NCBI GenBank assembly: GCA_964478625.1
Contig: CAYZJH010000013.1
Span: forward strand, 1-64,000
Length of the DNA stretch: 64,000 nt
From: SKZT01 sp964478625
Lineage (GTDB): Bacteria > Desulfobacterota > Desulfobacteria > Desulfobacterales > SKZT01
Direction of reading: 5' to 3'
Shown: piece by piece, positions 24,999 to 34,377 of the stretch
Layout: each line of letters opens with the position of its first letter
Position numbering within the stretch: position 1 is the stretch's first letter
Made by a program: the position numbers and the translations under genes
The notes under the pieces: model-generated
Databases searched by the model: none
What the model saw: the letters and a program-made list of their open reading frames with translations, nothing else
What the model was told of the DNA's origin: nothing

Positions 24999-27551
24999 AT
25001 GTATCGTTTTCAAACTTATCAGGTCTTTCCGGCAATACCCGAATCCTTGTCTTTTTTAGAAACCCTTGGCAGAAATATCTGGTGGTGCTGGCAGAAGGAT
25101 GCCATTGAATTATTTCGAAGAATCAATCCTCGGTTATGGAGGGAATCAAAGCGAAACCCGCTGGCATTTTTAACATTGGTTTCCCAGGAACGTCTTGAGG
25201 AACTGGCAAAGGATACCAGTTTCCTGGCCCATCAAAAGAGGGTGAAAGACCGTTTTGAAAAGCGTGTGGATCAGCCCCTGGATCGTTCAAAAGGACCTTA
25301 TGGCTTGGAAAATGTTATCGGATATTTTTCAATGGAATTCGGAATACATGAAAGCCTTCCCCTTTACGCGGGAGGTTTGGGGATGCTAGCCGGAGACCAT
25401 CTAAAAGCCGCTTCCAACTTAACCCTGCCCTTGATGGGCATGGGGCTGCTTTATCGAAAAGCATATTTCAAACAGATTTTAGATCATGAAGGATGGCAAC
25501 AGGAACAATACCCGGAAACCGATCTTTACCATCTTCCCATTGAAAGGGTAACCGACAAGGCGGGTAATGATTTAATCATATCCTTACCGGGCCCAACCGG
25601 TAATATTCAAATTATGGCCTGGAAGCTTTACGTGGGTCGTATTCCTCTTTATCTATTGGATACCAACCTTCCTGAAAATCCTGCTGAAATCCGGGAAATC
25701 ACATCCAGGCTCTATGCCGGAGAATACAGTGTTCGGCTAGCCCAGGAAGTAGTACTTGGAATCGGCGGAATGCGCGTGCTTCAGGCTATAGGAAAATGCC
25801 CTCAGGTCTGTCATCTGAATGAGGGCCATGCAGCATTTGCAGCCATTGAACGCCTCGCCCAAATCATGACCACCTACTCCGTTGACTTGAAAACCGCATT
25901 TGAAATTGTTCCACGGACCACGGTATTTACCACCCATACACCTGTGGCGGCCGGCCACGATGAATTTCCTGTGGATCTTGTTAAACCTTATTTGGCAGGG
26001 TATGAAAAAATATTCAATATCGGGGTTGATGAAATCGTGTCGTGGGGTCAACCATCGGGGTCTGGTCCCTACGCTCCCCTTTCCATGGTTGTCCTTGCAT
26101 TGAGACTTTCCCAGTATTGCAACGGGGTAAGTGAGCTGCACGGTAAGGTAGCACGCCGGATGTGGACTCATATCTGGCCGAAAAGGCCCGAAGATGAAAT
26201 TCCCATTGCCCACATCACAAACGGCGTTCACCTGCCAAGTTATATCTCCCTTGAGCTTTCCCAGCTTTTTGAACAATATATCGGCCCCGAATGGTACCTT
26301 CAGCAGAGAAACGAAGAAAACGCCAACCGGATTGATGAAATTTACGACGAAGAATTGTGGCGTGCCCATGAGATGTGCCGATTAAGACTTGTTCGAAATT
26401 GCCGTGAAATGATGGTTCAGCAATACGGCCGGCGTAACGCAACGTTGGCGATTATGGAAGACATCGCCTCGGTGCTGGACCCGGATGCCCTTACCATCGC
26501 TTTTGCCAGACGATTTGCGGCATACAAACGAGCCCACTTATTATTTCATGATCCGGCCCGGCTTGAAGCCATTTTAAATAATGAAAAATTTCCTGTCCAA
26601 TTCATTTTTTCAGGAAAAGCACACCCCAGGGACAATGAAGGAAAAGCCATCATTAAACGAATTATCGATTTTGCCAGAAATTCGGCCTTGCGTCACCGCA
26701 TCATCTTTCTGGAAGATTACGATCCCCACATTGCAAGACACCTGGTTCAGGGTGCCGATGTCTGGCTTAATACCCCCCGGCGGCCTCTTGAGGCTTGTGG
26801 AACATCCGGAATGAAGGCGGCCATAAACGGCGTTCTCAATGTGAGTACCCTCGACGGATGGTGGTGTGAAGGATATTCCGAGACCTTGGGGTGGAAAATC
26901 GGCAACGGCGAGGAATACTCGGATGCTGCATATCAGGATGCTCTGGAAAGTCAGGCCTTGTATAATATTTTAGAAAATGAGGTCATCCCGTGTTTCTATA
27001 ACCGAAAAAATGGGGGAGTGTCCACAAAATGGCTCAGGATGATGAAAGAATCCATGAAAATGGCGTTCAAGTACTTCAATAGCCATCGAATGCTTCGAGA
27101 ATATGAACATCGTTTTTATTTTCCAGCCAACAAAAATTTCCGAAACCTTCTTGAAAACAAAGGGGAAAAGGCAAAACAACTGGTTCTCCAACGCAACAGG
27201 CTAATAAACCTCTGGCGTGAAATCAGGATTTCACACCCGACCAGACATTCCTCAGGACCATTTCGAGTCGGACAATTAATTCCTATCACAGCAGTTGTCA
27301 GGCTTGGGCAACTTCAACCGGAAGAGGTGGATGTCGAACTGTACAACGGTCAACAAAAATCCCTTGATTCCATATCAAATGGAGAAAAACTGACCATGGC
27401 CGTTCAGGAAAACCTGGGTAATGGAGAATATCTTTATGGGACCACCATTACCTGTAATACGGCCGGACGATTTGGTTTCACAGCCCGAGTATTGCCTCAT
27501 GGGGATGACTGGATTAAGTACACACCGGAACTTTTAACCTGGTCGGACTAG
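24999..27551 (+). CDS. glgP: Alpha-glucan (glycogen) phosphorylase, GT35, paralogue 2
   Basis: An 850-aa second phosphorylase with the same architecture as the one at 15311: DUF3417-type N-terminus (LGRNIWWCWQKDAIELFRRINP), HLNEGHAAF, FTTHTPVAAGHDEFP, IAHITNGVHLPSY and the PLP lysine in GTSGMKAAINGVLN. The ORF opens at 24936, but ATG 24999 is chosen: it aligns with the start of paralogue 1 and puts the PLP lysine at residue 606 in both. The SD is weak. It lies 15 bp upstream of the branching enzyme and they are surely co-transcribed. The copies differ throughout, so the duplication is old or the copies came separately; different chain-length preference is likely but inferred. Confidence 0.94.
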   Translation: MYRFQTYQVFPAIPESLSFLETLGRNIWWCWQKDAIELFRRINPRLWRESKRNPLAFLTLVSQERLEELAKDTSFLAHQKRVKDRFEKRVDQPLDRSKGPYGLENVIGYFSMEFGIHESLPLYAGGLGMLAGDHLKAASNLTLPLMGMGLLYRKAYFKQILDHEGWQQEQYPETDLYHLPIERVTDKAGNDLIISLPGPTGNIQIMAWKLYVGRIPLYLLDTNLPENPAEIREITSRLYAGEYSVRLAQEVVLGIGGMRVLQAIGKCPQVCHLNEGHAAFAAIERLAQIMTTYSVDLKTAFEIVPRTTVFTTHTPVAAGHDEFPVDLVKPYLAGYEKIFNIGVDEIVSWGQPSGSGPYAPLSMVVLALRLSQYCNGVSELHGKVARRMWTHIWPKRPEDEIPIAHITNGVHLPSYISLELSQLFEQYIGPEWYLQQRNEENANRIDEIYDEELWRAHEMCRLRLVRNCREMMVQQYGRRNATLAIMEDIASVLDPDALTIAFARRFAAYKRAHLLFHDPARLEAILNNEKFPVQFIFSGKAHPRDNEGKAIIKRIIDFARNSALRHRIIFLEDYDPHIARHLVQGADVWLNTPRRPLEACGTSGMKAAINGVLNVSTLDGWWCEGYSETLGWKIGNGEEYSDAAYQDALESQALYNILENEVIPCFYNRKNGGVSTKWLRMMKESMKMAFKYFNSHRMLREYEHRFYFPANKNFRNLLENKGEKAKQLVLQRNRLINLWREIRISHPTRHSSGPFRVGQLIPITAVVRLGQLQPEEVDVELYNGQQKSLDSISNGEKLTMAVQENLGNGEYLYGTTITCNTAGRFGFTARVLPHGDDWIKYTPELLTWSD

Positions 27552-27566
27552 CCATCTATTGCGCAT

Positions 27567-29579
27567 ATGGTCATGAAATATTTTTTCCAAAACGATCCTT
27601 ATTTAACTGATTATGAACCTGTCCTGAAGCGACGGATCCAAAAGGCCAGGCAAACTGAATTTCGAATAACACAAAGCGCCATTGACCTGATTGACTTTGC
27701 ATCAGGCCATGAATATTTCGGACTTCATTTCCATGAAAATGAATGGGTTTTTCGTGAATGGGCACCTTTTGCTGAAGATGTATTTTTTATTGGAACCATG
27801 ACCGGCTGGCAGGAGAAAAAGGAATTCCGTTTGGAGCGTAAAAATTCAGCCGGCATATGGGAACTCCGGTTTCCACACCATCTGCTGAATCACCAAGATC
27901 TTTATCGTCTCAGAATTCACTGGCCCGGGGGCCAAGGAGATCGTATTCCCGCATATGCAAGGCGGGTTTTACAGGATCCTGATACGTTGATTTTCAATGC
28001 CCAGGTCTGGAATCCGACGCCATCTTATACCTGGCAATGTCATGAACCTCGGGGGAACTCCGGTCCGCTTTTTATCTATGAAGCCCATGTCGGCATGGCT
28101 CAGGATGCCGAACGTGTGGGTACATTTCAAGAGTTTACAACCCATATCATCCCAAGAATTGTCAATGCCGGATACAATGCCATCCAGTTAATGGCAATTC
28201 AGGAACATCCTTATTATGCGTCTTTCGGATATCAGGTTTCGAATTTTTTCGCTCCATCATTTCGATTCGGAACCCCTGAAGACCTCAAGGAACTCATAGA
28301 TACGGCACATGATGCCGGTTTAAGGGTCATCATGGATTTGATCCATTCCCATGCCGTATCCAATGAGGTGGAAGGATTGAGCCGCTTCGACGGTACCTAC
28401 ACCCAGTATTTTCACGGAGGACCAAGGGGAATTCATACTGCTTGGAATTCAAGGTGCTTTGATTATGGCAAAATCCAGGTGCTTCATTTTTTGCTTTCAA
28501 ACTGCCGGTTTTGGCTGGATGAATACCATGTGGACGGGTTCCGGTTCGATGGTGTCACCAGCATGCTTTACCTCCATCACGGACTTGGGAAAAATTTCAC
28601 CACCTATGCAGACTATTTTAATGAAGATGTAGATGAAGACGCATTGACTTATCTGACCCTTGCAAACAAACTAATTCACCGGTTGCGACCTGATGCCGTT
28701 ACCATTGCGGAAGATGTCAGCGGAATGCCGGGTCTGGCGGCACCTATATCCATTGGGGGAATAGGATTTGACTATCGGTTCGCCATGGGAATACCGGATC
28801 ATTGGATAAGACTTGTCAAGGAGTATAGAGATGAAGACTGGGAAATGGGGCATTTGTGGTATGAACTGACAAACCGAAGGGAAGGTGAAAAAACCATCAG
28901 CTATTGCGAATCCCACGATCAGGCACTGGTAGGCGACCAGACCCTGATTTTTCGGCTGATCGGTTCCGATATGTATACTGCAATGCGCATAGGTGATGAG
29001 ACTTTCAGAGTCGATCGCGGAGTTGCTCTCATCAAAATGATTCGTTTTATTACACTCAGCACCGCCGACAGCGGTTACCTGAATTTTATGGGAAATGAAT
29101 TCGGTCATCCGGAATGGATTGACTTTCCACGATCCGGTAATCAATGGTCATACCGATTTGCCCGGAGACAGTGGCATCTGGCCGATGATCCCTTCCTCAA
29201 ATATAGGCAGATCGCCATGTTTGACCGGGATATGCTCTCCCTGGCAAAACAGTTTCAACTCCTTGAAAACTCGGCACCTCATATCCTTTATGAGCACAAT
29301 GACGACAAGGTCATTATCTTTGAACGGGCCGGTCTTTTATTCGTGTTTAATTTTCATCCTGATCGCTCCCATCAGGACTATTCTTTCGAAGCCCCAGCCG
29401 GAAAATACACCATGATCTTTAACAGTGATGATCCAAAATACGGGGGGCATGACCGTTTGATTCCCAACCAGCAGCATTTGACCCTTTATCACCATGAACG
29501 AAACCTTCTTAGCCTCTATCTTCCTACCCGCACCACAATGGTTCTGATTCCCAATAACCACCCATTGAAAAACGCCTGA
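27567..29579 (+). CDS. glgB: 1,4-alpha-glucan branching enzyme, eukaryotic subtype (GH13_8)
   Basis: A 670-aa enzyme that cuts an alpha-1,4 chain and re-attaches it by an alpha-1,6 bond. It has an N-terminal CBM48-like domain (about 50-140, FGLHFHENEWVFREWAPFA). The catalytic barrel carries nucleophile D328 (FRFDGVTSM), acid/base E382 (TIAEDVSGMPG) and D451 (CESHDQALVGDQ). The C-terminal beta domain is intact. HPYYASFGYQVSNFF, GGPRGIHTAWNSRCFDYG and GIGFDYRFAMGIPD are the signatures of the eukaryote-type GBE/SBE, not of E. coli-type GlgB. Two in-frame starts, 27567 and 27573, are possible. It ends the island. Confidence 0.93.
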   Translation: MVMKYFFQNDPYLTDYEPVLKRRIQKARQTEFRITQSAIDLIDFASGHEYFGLHFHENEWVFREWAPFAEDVFFIGTMTGWQEKKEFRLERKNSAGIWELRFPHHLLNHQDLYRLRIHWPGGQGDRIPAYARRVLQDPDTLIFNAQVWNPTPSYTWQCHEPRGNSGPLFIYEAHVGMAQDAERVGTFQEFTTHIIPRIVNAGYNAIQLMAIQEHPYYASFGYQVSNFFAPSFRFGTPEDLKELIDTAHDAGLRVIMDLIHSHAVSNEVEGLSRFDGTYTQYFHGGPRGIHTAWNSRCFDYGKIQVLHFLLSNCRFWLDEYHVDGFRFDGVTSMLYLHHGLGKNFTTYADYFNEDVDEDALTYLTLANKLIHRLRPDAVTIAEDVSGMPGLAAPISIGGIGFDYRFAMGIPDHWIRLVKEYRDEDWEMGHLWYELTNRREGEKTISYCESHDQALVGDQTLIFRLIGSDMYTAMRIGDETFRVDRGVALIKMIRFITLSTADSGYLNFMGNEFGHPEWIDFPRSGNQWSYRFARRQWHLADDPFLKYRQIAMFDRDMLSLAKQFQLLENSAPHILYEHNDDKVIIFERAGLLFVFNFHPDRSHQDYSFEAPAGKYTMIFNSDDPKYGGHDRLIPNQQHLTLYHHERNLLSLYLPTRTTMVLIPNNHPLKNA

Positions 29580-29631
29580 ATACAAATTCCCACAAACAAT
29601 TACCACCATCCCTCAGTCACCCCGCACAAAG

Positions 29632-29656
29632 AGTGCGAAAATCTTATTTTCGCACT
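29632..29656. terminator. Perfect hairpin between convergent genes
   Basis: AGTGCGAAAA (29632-29641) and TTTTCGCACT (29647-29656) form a 10-bp stem with a 5-nt loop. It lies between the stops of the branching enzyme and the convergent flavoprotein. It lacks a long T run on either side, so termination may be helped by other factors, but symmetry and position fit a bidirectional terminator. Confidence 0.55.
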
Positions 29657-29691
29657 ACTCATCCAGTTTACAAATAAGTAACCCAAAACTC

Positions 29692-31254
29692 TTATAACAG
29701 TCCACTGATGACTTTTGCAACGCTCTGGCCATCCAGTGCGGCGGAGACAATACCCCCCGCATGCCCGGCACCCTCACCGCAAGGGTAGAAATTATCTAGT
29801 TCCGGGTGCATAAGTGTGTTTGGATCTCGGGGTATTTTGATTGGAGAACTGGTGCGGGATTCCACAGCCAATACAATGGCTTCACGGGTAAAATAGCCCT
29901 TCATTTTTCTGTCGAACATCTTAAAGGCCTTGTTTAACCTTTGAGAGATAAAAGCAGGAAAAAGATTATTGACCGGATAGGAAAATATTCCGGGAATGTA
30001 AGAGCTTTTAGGAATTGTTTTGGATTGACGTCCGGCGCAAAAGTCGGTCATTCGCTGAGCCGGCGCAATTTGGGTACGGCTTCCGGAAGCTTCAAACACT
30101 TTTTTTTCGAGTGCTTCCTGAAATTTTAGCATGCAAAGGGGATCTGAAATACCGGACCATCCCATGTCTTCCGGACGAACCTCCACAACCACCCCGGCAT
30201 TGGCCATGGGTGCGGATCTTGAGGACATACTCATGCCGTTTAGTACTAGTTCGCCCATTGCTGTGGATGCCGGAATCACATATCCTCCGGGACACATGCA
30301 GAATGAAAAGACTCCCCGGTCATCCACCTGGCCTGCGATCCTGTAAGAAGCCGGAGGAAGGTTTTTGCAGCGATTATTTGATCCGTACTGGATCCGATCG
30401 ATTAATTCCTGGGGATGCTCTACCCGCACTCCCACAGCAAAGGGTTTTGCTTGAAGAGACAGGTTTTTGCGATACAGCATTTCAAAGATATCCCTGGCCG
30501 AGTGGCCAGTGGCAAGAACAACGGAATCAGCAAGCCATTCTCGTTCACGTTCTGAAATAACCCCAAGACATTTTTGATTTTTGATAATCAGATCCTCAAC
30601 TCTGGTATTAAAAAAAATCTCCCCCCCGCAATTCAAAATGGTTTGGCGCATGCGAGAGATGATTCCCGGAAGCCTGTTTGATCCGATATGGGGATGGGCA
30701 TCGATGAGAATATCAGGATCAGCGCCGTGATGTACAAATATTTTCAGAACTTCGCCCACATCTCCCCGCTTGGTGGAACGGGTGTAGAGTTTACCATCGG
30801 AAAAGGTTCCGGCACCGCCTTCGCCAAAGCAATAGTTGGAATCGGGGTCGATGATGGATCGCCGATAAATTGCGGCAATATCCTTCCGCCGTGCATTGAC
30901 ATCCTTTCCCCGCTCCAGGATTACCGGCTTAATCCCATGCTCGATTAACTTAAGGGCGCAAAAATAGCCAGCAGGTCCAGCACCGACTATAATCACTTTT
31001 TTAGCTGATGTCGGAAGAGGTTTAAAATGACTTTTTGGGGTATCGGCTATGATATCATTTTTCTTGGCTATCAACACCCTCAGAAGATAATGGGGATTTT
31101 TACCCCGGGCATCAATGGATCTTTTCAGTATTGTAAATTTTGGTTGATCATCCACCCCAGCCGTTTCCGACACTACCTGAGCAATATGATCCGGGTCGTG
31201 AATATAATCCGGTCTTATTTTGACCTCATATATATTTTGGGATTCCTTATCCAT
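29692..31254 (-). CDS. FAD-dependent dehydrogenase of the COG2509 type
   Basis: A 520-aa flavoprotein. After an N-terminal ferredoxin-like/BPD-type segment (about 1-80) comes the Rossmann FAD motif VIIVGAGPAGYFCALKLIEHG (about 88-108) with the acidic end of the beta strand at VILERG. GEGGAGTFSDGKL and the C-terminal GEGAGHAGGIVSAALDGQ motifs are typical of COG2509, proteins annotated as uncharacterised NAD/FAD oxidoreductases. It lies 44 bp downstream of the double hdrA on the same strand and may be the last gene of that operon. The substrate is unknown; it is probably soluble and electron-handling. Confidence 0.85.
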   Translation of the reverse strand: MDKESQNIYEVKIRPDYIHDPDHIAQVVSETAGVDDQPKFTILKRSIDARGKNPHYLLRVLIAKKNDIIADTPKSHFKPLPTSAKKVIIVGAGPAGYFCALKLIEHGIKPVILERGKDVNARRKDIAAIYRRSIIDPDSNYCFGEGGAGTFSDGKLYTRSTKRGDVGEVLKIFVHHGADPDILIDAHPHIGSNRLPGIISRMRQTILNCGGEIFFNTRVEDLIIKNQKCLGVISEREREWLADSVVLATGHSARDIFEMLYRKNLSLQAKPFAVGVRVEHPQELIDRIQYGSNNRCKNLPPASYRIAGQVDDRGVFSFCMCPGGYVIPASTAMGELVLNGMSMSSRSAPMANAGVVVEVRPEDMGWSGISDPLCMLKFQEALEKKVFEASGSRTQIAPAQRMTDFCAGRQSKTIPKSSYIPGIFSYPVNNLFPAFISQRLNKAFKMFDRKMKGYFTREAIVLAVESRTSSPIKIPRDPNTLMHPELDNFYPCGEGAGHAGGIVSAALDGQSVAKVISGLL

Positions 31255-31298
31255 AGGTCGTGTTGCTTTGCGTGAGAAAAAAGCTTAAAAAGCGGGGA

Positions 31299-34200
31299 TC
31301 ATCCATCAAAATCGATCTTGTCGAGAAAAGCATCGATTTCCGCAACGGTTTGACTGTCAGTACTGTGTTTTAAAGTGATTGCTCTGGCCGGACATTCACT
31401 GGGACAAATTCCACACCCCCGGCATTTGGCTGGAACAATCTCAGAAACACCATCCTTGTTCATAAAAGGCGCTCCAAAAGGACATACGCGAACACATGCA
31501 AGGCAGGAAACGCATAAATCCGGATCCACCACCGCAAAGGTTGCCGATGTTTTCATTTGATCATGGCATAACACTTTGATGGCCTGCTGAGCCGCGCACT
31601 TGGCCATGGCAACGGCTTCGTCAGCAAACCTCGGGCTGTGGGCCAAGCCTGCTAAAAAAATTCCGGCTGTAGGAAATTCCACCGGACGAAGTTTGACATG
31701 GGCTTCCATAAAAAAGCCCTCCGGGGTTCTCGATAGTTTTAACATTCCGGCAATCGTTTCGTTATCCAAAGCTGGACGAATCCCCGCACTCAACGCCACA
31801 AGATCCGGGGTTACCCTAAACTCTTCATGAGAACTTCGGTCTGTAAAATCGACGACCAGTCGGCCGTTGTCATCGTACACGACAGGCGATTCCTCGGGTA
31901 TAAAACGGAAGAAAAGCACTCCCTTGCGTCGTGCTTCCAAATAATAAAGCTCTTTAAAACCGAATGCACGAAGATCTCTGTATAGAATCACCACCTGAAT
32001 ATCGGGGTTGAGTTCCTTTAACGATATGGCATTCTTTACTGCAGCACTACAGCAAACACGGCTGCAGTATTGAAATGTTGCGTTCCTGGAGCCTACGCAC
32101 TGAATCATCACTACACTTTTGAGACGTCCTGGCCATTGGGGGTCACGGTGTATCCGTGCTGCCAGCTCAACTTGGGTGACAACCCGTTCATCCTGACCGT
32201 ATATGAATTCATCGGGTTGATATGCGGTTCCGCCCGTTGCCACAATGACTGCTCCATAGCTGATTTCGTGTCTTTTTTCCACTCCTGAAACAATGCCTTT
32301 AAAAGCACCGATATATCCGGAATGTTCTGAAAGTTCGCTGTTTAAGTGAAGCGTGATATCCGGATGACTCCGCACTCTGTCTTCCAGCATTCGGGCAAGC
32401 TTCGGCGGCGAGTGGCCTTCCAAAGTTTGTGTCAGCTTCAAAGCAAATCCGCCCAGCTGACTGGTTTTTTCCACAAGATGAACATGGAACCCCTGGTCGG
32501 CTAAGGTTAAAGCCGCCGCCATTCCCGCAAGGCCGCCACCAATTACCAGTCCGTCAGTGACTATTTTGTACGTATCCTCCGTAAGCGGTTCCAGCCTTTT
32601 AGCTCTTGCCACGGCTGCTTTTATCAATTCTAACGCCTTTGATGTTGCCTTTTCCTTTTCCTGGCCATGAACCCATGAACATTGATTTCGAATATTGGCC
32701 ATATCCATTAAGTATCGATTCAGGCCTGCTTGGTCCAGGGTTTTCTGGAATAAGGGTTCATGAGTCTTGGGGGAACATGCCGCGATCACCACGCGATTTA
32801 ATTGATGTTCCTGGATTTTTTCCGCCAATTTCTCCTGGGTTTCGGCCGAGCAGGAGAACATAAAGTCCTGAACAAAAGCAACATCCTCAATTTTTTGAAT
32901 ATCGGACACCAATGCGGGGATATCCACAACACCGGCAATATTTGAGCCGCAATGGCAAACAAAGACACCGACCCTGGGATCCTGACCTGATTCGGGCACC
33001 TCTCCAAGAGAATGATCCGAAGCCTGCTGCTCATCATCGCGGGGTAAAATTCTGGCCTCCGAGAGCAAACCGGATACCTCCGCAGCAGCTGCACCCGCCT
33101 GAATAACCGTTTCGGGAATATCCTTCGGCGATTCCAAAACCCCGCAGACATAGATTCCCGGGCGTGATGTGGACACGGGTTCATCAAATTCCCCACAGGC
33201 AAAACCATAAGGATTCAGATGAATATCCAGGCGGCGCGCCAGATCAATCCATCCCTCTGATGTCTGAAAGCCACTTGACAAGACGACAAGGTCGTATTCT
33301 TCCTCAACAGTATCATTTTTATGGTGATCGAACGTTTCAACCACAAGGTTCTGGTTTTGCGGGTTTAAATATAACTGGGAAATCATCGAACGTTTATACC
33401 GGACTTGGTGCTGATAAGCAGCTCTTTCGATATATTCATCAAATCCTTTTCCATGTGCACGGATATCCATGAAATAGATAACCGTTTCGGCTTCAGGCAG
33501 GTGAGATTTCGTAAGAACGGCCTGTTTGGCCGCGTGCATGCAGCATACCGAGGAACAAAACGGGCGGTTCTTGGAAATATCGCGGGACATGACACATTGA
33601 ATCCACGCGATGCGTTTTGGGATTTTTCCGTCGGATGGGCGTTGCAAATGCCCTCCATAAGGCCCGGTTGCAGAAAGCATTCTTTCATACTGAAGTGAAG
33701 TCACTACATTACGATAACGTCCGAACCCGTATTCTCCATGCTCCTTTGTTAGGGCCAGCTCAAAACCTGCTGATAAAATAACCGCACCAATCTCAACAGA
33801 GAGATTTTCACTGACCTGATCGAATTCAACTGCATCCACAGGACAGATTTTTTTACACAATCCGCACTTTTTTTTAGTCAAATACAGACAATGATCCGGG
33901 TCTAAAGCGTATTTTAACGGAACGGCCTGAGGAAAAGGAATATATGCCGCTTTCCTCATCCCCAGATCGGCATTGAATGCATCAGAAACTTTTTTAGGGC
34001 ATTTTTCAGCACATTGCCCGCATGCGATACATTTATCCATATTGATATAGCGGGGCATCCGTCGGATATGAGCCGTAAAATGACCGGGAAGGCCTTCAAG
34101 GTCCATCAATTCACACGATGTCATTATTTGGATATTGGGATGACCGGCCGCCTCAACCAATTTGGGCGAAAATATACAGGTAGAACAATCATTGGTGGGA

Positions 34201-34364
34201 AAAGTTTTATCCAGTTGAGCCATGGTGCCGCCGACACTGTGACTTTTATCCGCCAAGTAAACATAAAAGCCGGTGTCTGCCAAGTCCAGGGCTGCCTGAA
34301 TCCCCCCGATCCCCCCGCCGACAACCAGGACTTTTCCGACAGGTTTGTTTTTTAAAGGCATCAT
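31299..34364 (-). CDS. hdrA: Tandem double HdrA (heterodisulfide reductase subunit A-like) flavoprotein
   Basis: A 1021-aa protein made of two HdrA modules end to end. Module 1 has FAD motif GGGIGG (16-21), FPTNDCSTC (55-63), Cys clusters CxxCxxCxxxC (112-122) and one at 159-174, and the HdrA Cys motif at 257-275. Module 2 starts at VGVFVCHCGSNIAG (465-478) and has FAD motif GGGLAG (609-614), a second HdrA Cys motif at 756-772, then two ferredoxin clusters (951-961 and 981-991). HdrA is the flavin-bifurcating part of heterodisulfide reductase complexes, splitting electrons between ferredoxin and HdrB/C. It follows hdrB by 13 bp. Cofactor count and true electron path are inferred. Double HdrA proteins are known in sulfate reducers. 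Confidence 0.93.
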   Translation of the reverse strand: MMPLKNKPVGKVLVVGGGIGGIQAALDLADTGFYVYLADKSHSVGGTMAQLDKTFPTNDCSTCIFSPKLVEAAGHPNIQIMTSCELMDLEGLPGHFTAHIRRMPRYINMDKCIACGQCAEKCPKKVSDAFNADLGMRKAAYIPFPQAVPLKYALDPDHCLYLTKKKCGLCKKICPVDAVEFDQVSENLSVEIGAVILSAGFELALTKEHGEYGFGRYRNVVTSLQYERMLSATGPYGGHLQRPSDGKIPKRIAWIQCVMSRDISKNRPFCSSVCCMHAAKQAVLTKSHLPEAETVIYFMDIRAHGKGFDEYIERAAYQHQVRYKRSMISQLYLNPQNQNLVVETFDHHKNDTVEEEYDLVVLSSGFQTSEGWIDLARRLDIHLNPYGFACGEFDEPVSTSRPGIYVCGVLESPKDIPETVIQAGAAAAEVSGLLSEARILPRDDEQQASDHSLGEVPESGQDPRVGVFVCHCGSNIAGVVDIPALVSDIQKIEDVAFVQDFMFSCSAETQEKLAEKIQEHQLNRVVIAACSPKTHEPLFQKTLDQAGLNRYLMDMANIRNQCSWVHGQEKEKATSKALELIKAAVARAKRLEPLTEDTYKIVTDGLVIGGGLAGMAAALTLADQGFHVHLVEKTSQLGGFALKLTQTLEGHSPPKLARMLEDRVRSHPDITLHLNSELSEHSGYIGAFKGIVSGVEKRHEISYGAVIVATGGTAYQPDEFIYGQDERVVTQVELAARIHRDPQWPGRLKSVVMIQCVGSRNATFQYCSRVCCSAAVKNAISLKELNPDIQVVILYRDLRAFGFKELYYLEARRKGVLFFRFIPEESPVVYDDNGRLVVDFTDRSSHEEFRVTPDLVALSAGIRPALDNETIAGMLKLSRTPEGFFMEAHVKLRPVEFPTAGIFLAGLAHSPRFADEAVAMAKCAAQQAIKVLCHDQMKTSATFAVVDPDLCVSCLACVRVCPFGAPFMNKDGVSEIVPAKCRGCGICPSECPARAITLKHSTDSQTVAEIDAFLDKIDFDG

Positions 34365-34377
34365 GCGCTTACCTTTT

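Noticed and set aside
25737..26369. A 210-aa antisense frame
   Set aside because: It lies fully inside phosphorylase 2 and mirrors its conserved codons; no SD or recognisable domain.
30015..30560. A 181-aa antisense frame
   Set aside because: It is the opposite-strand shadow of the COG2509 flavoprotein.
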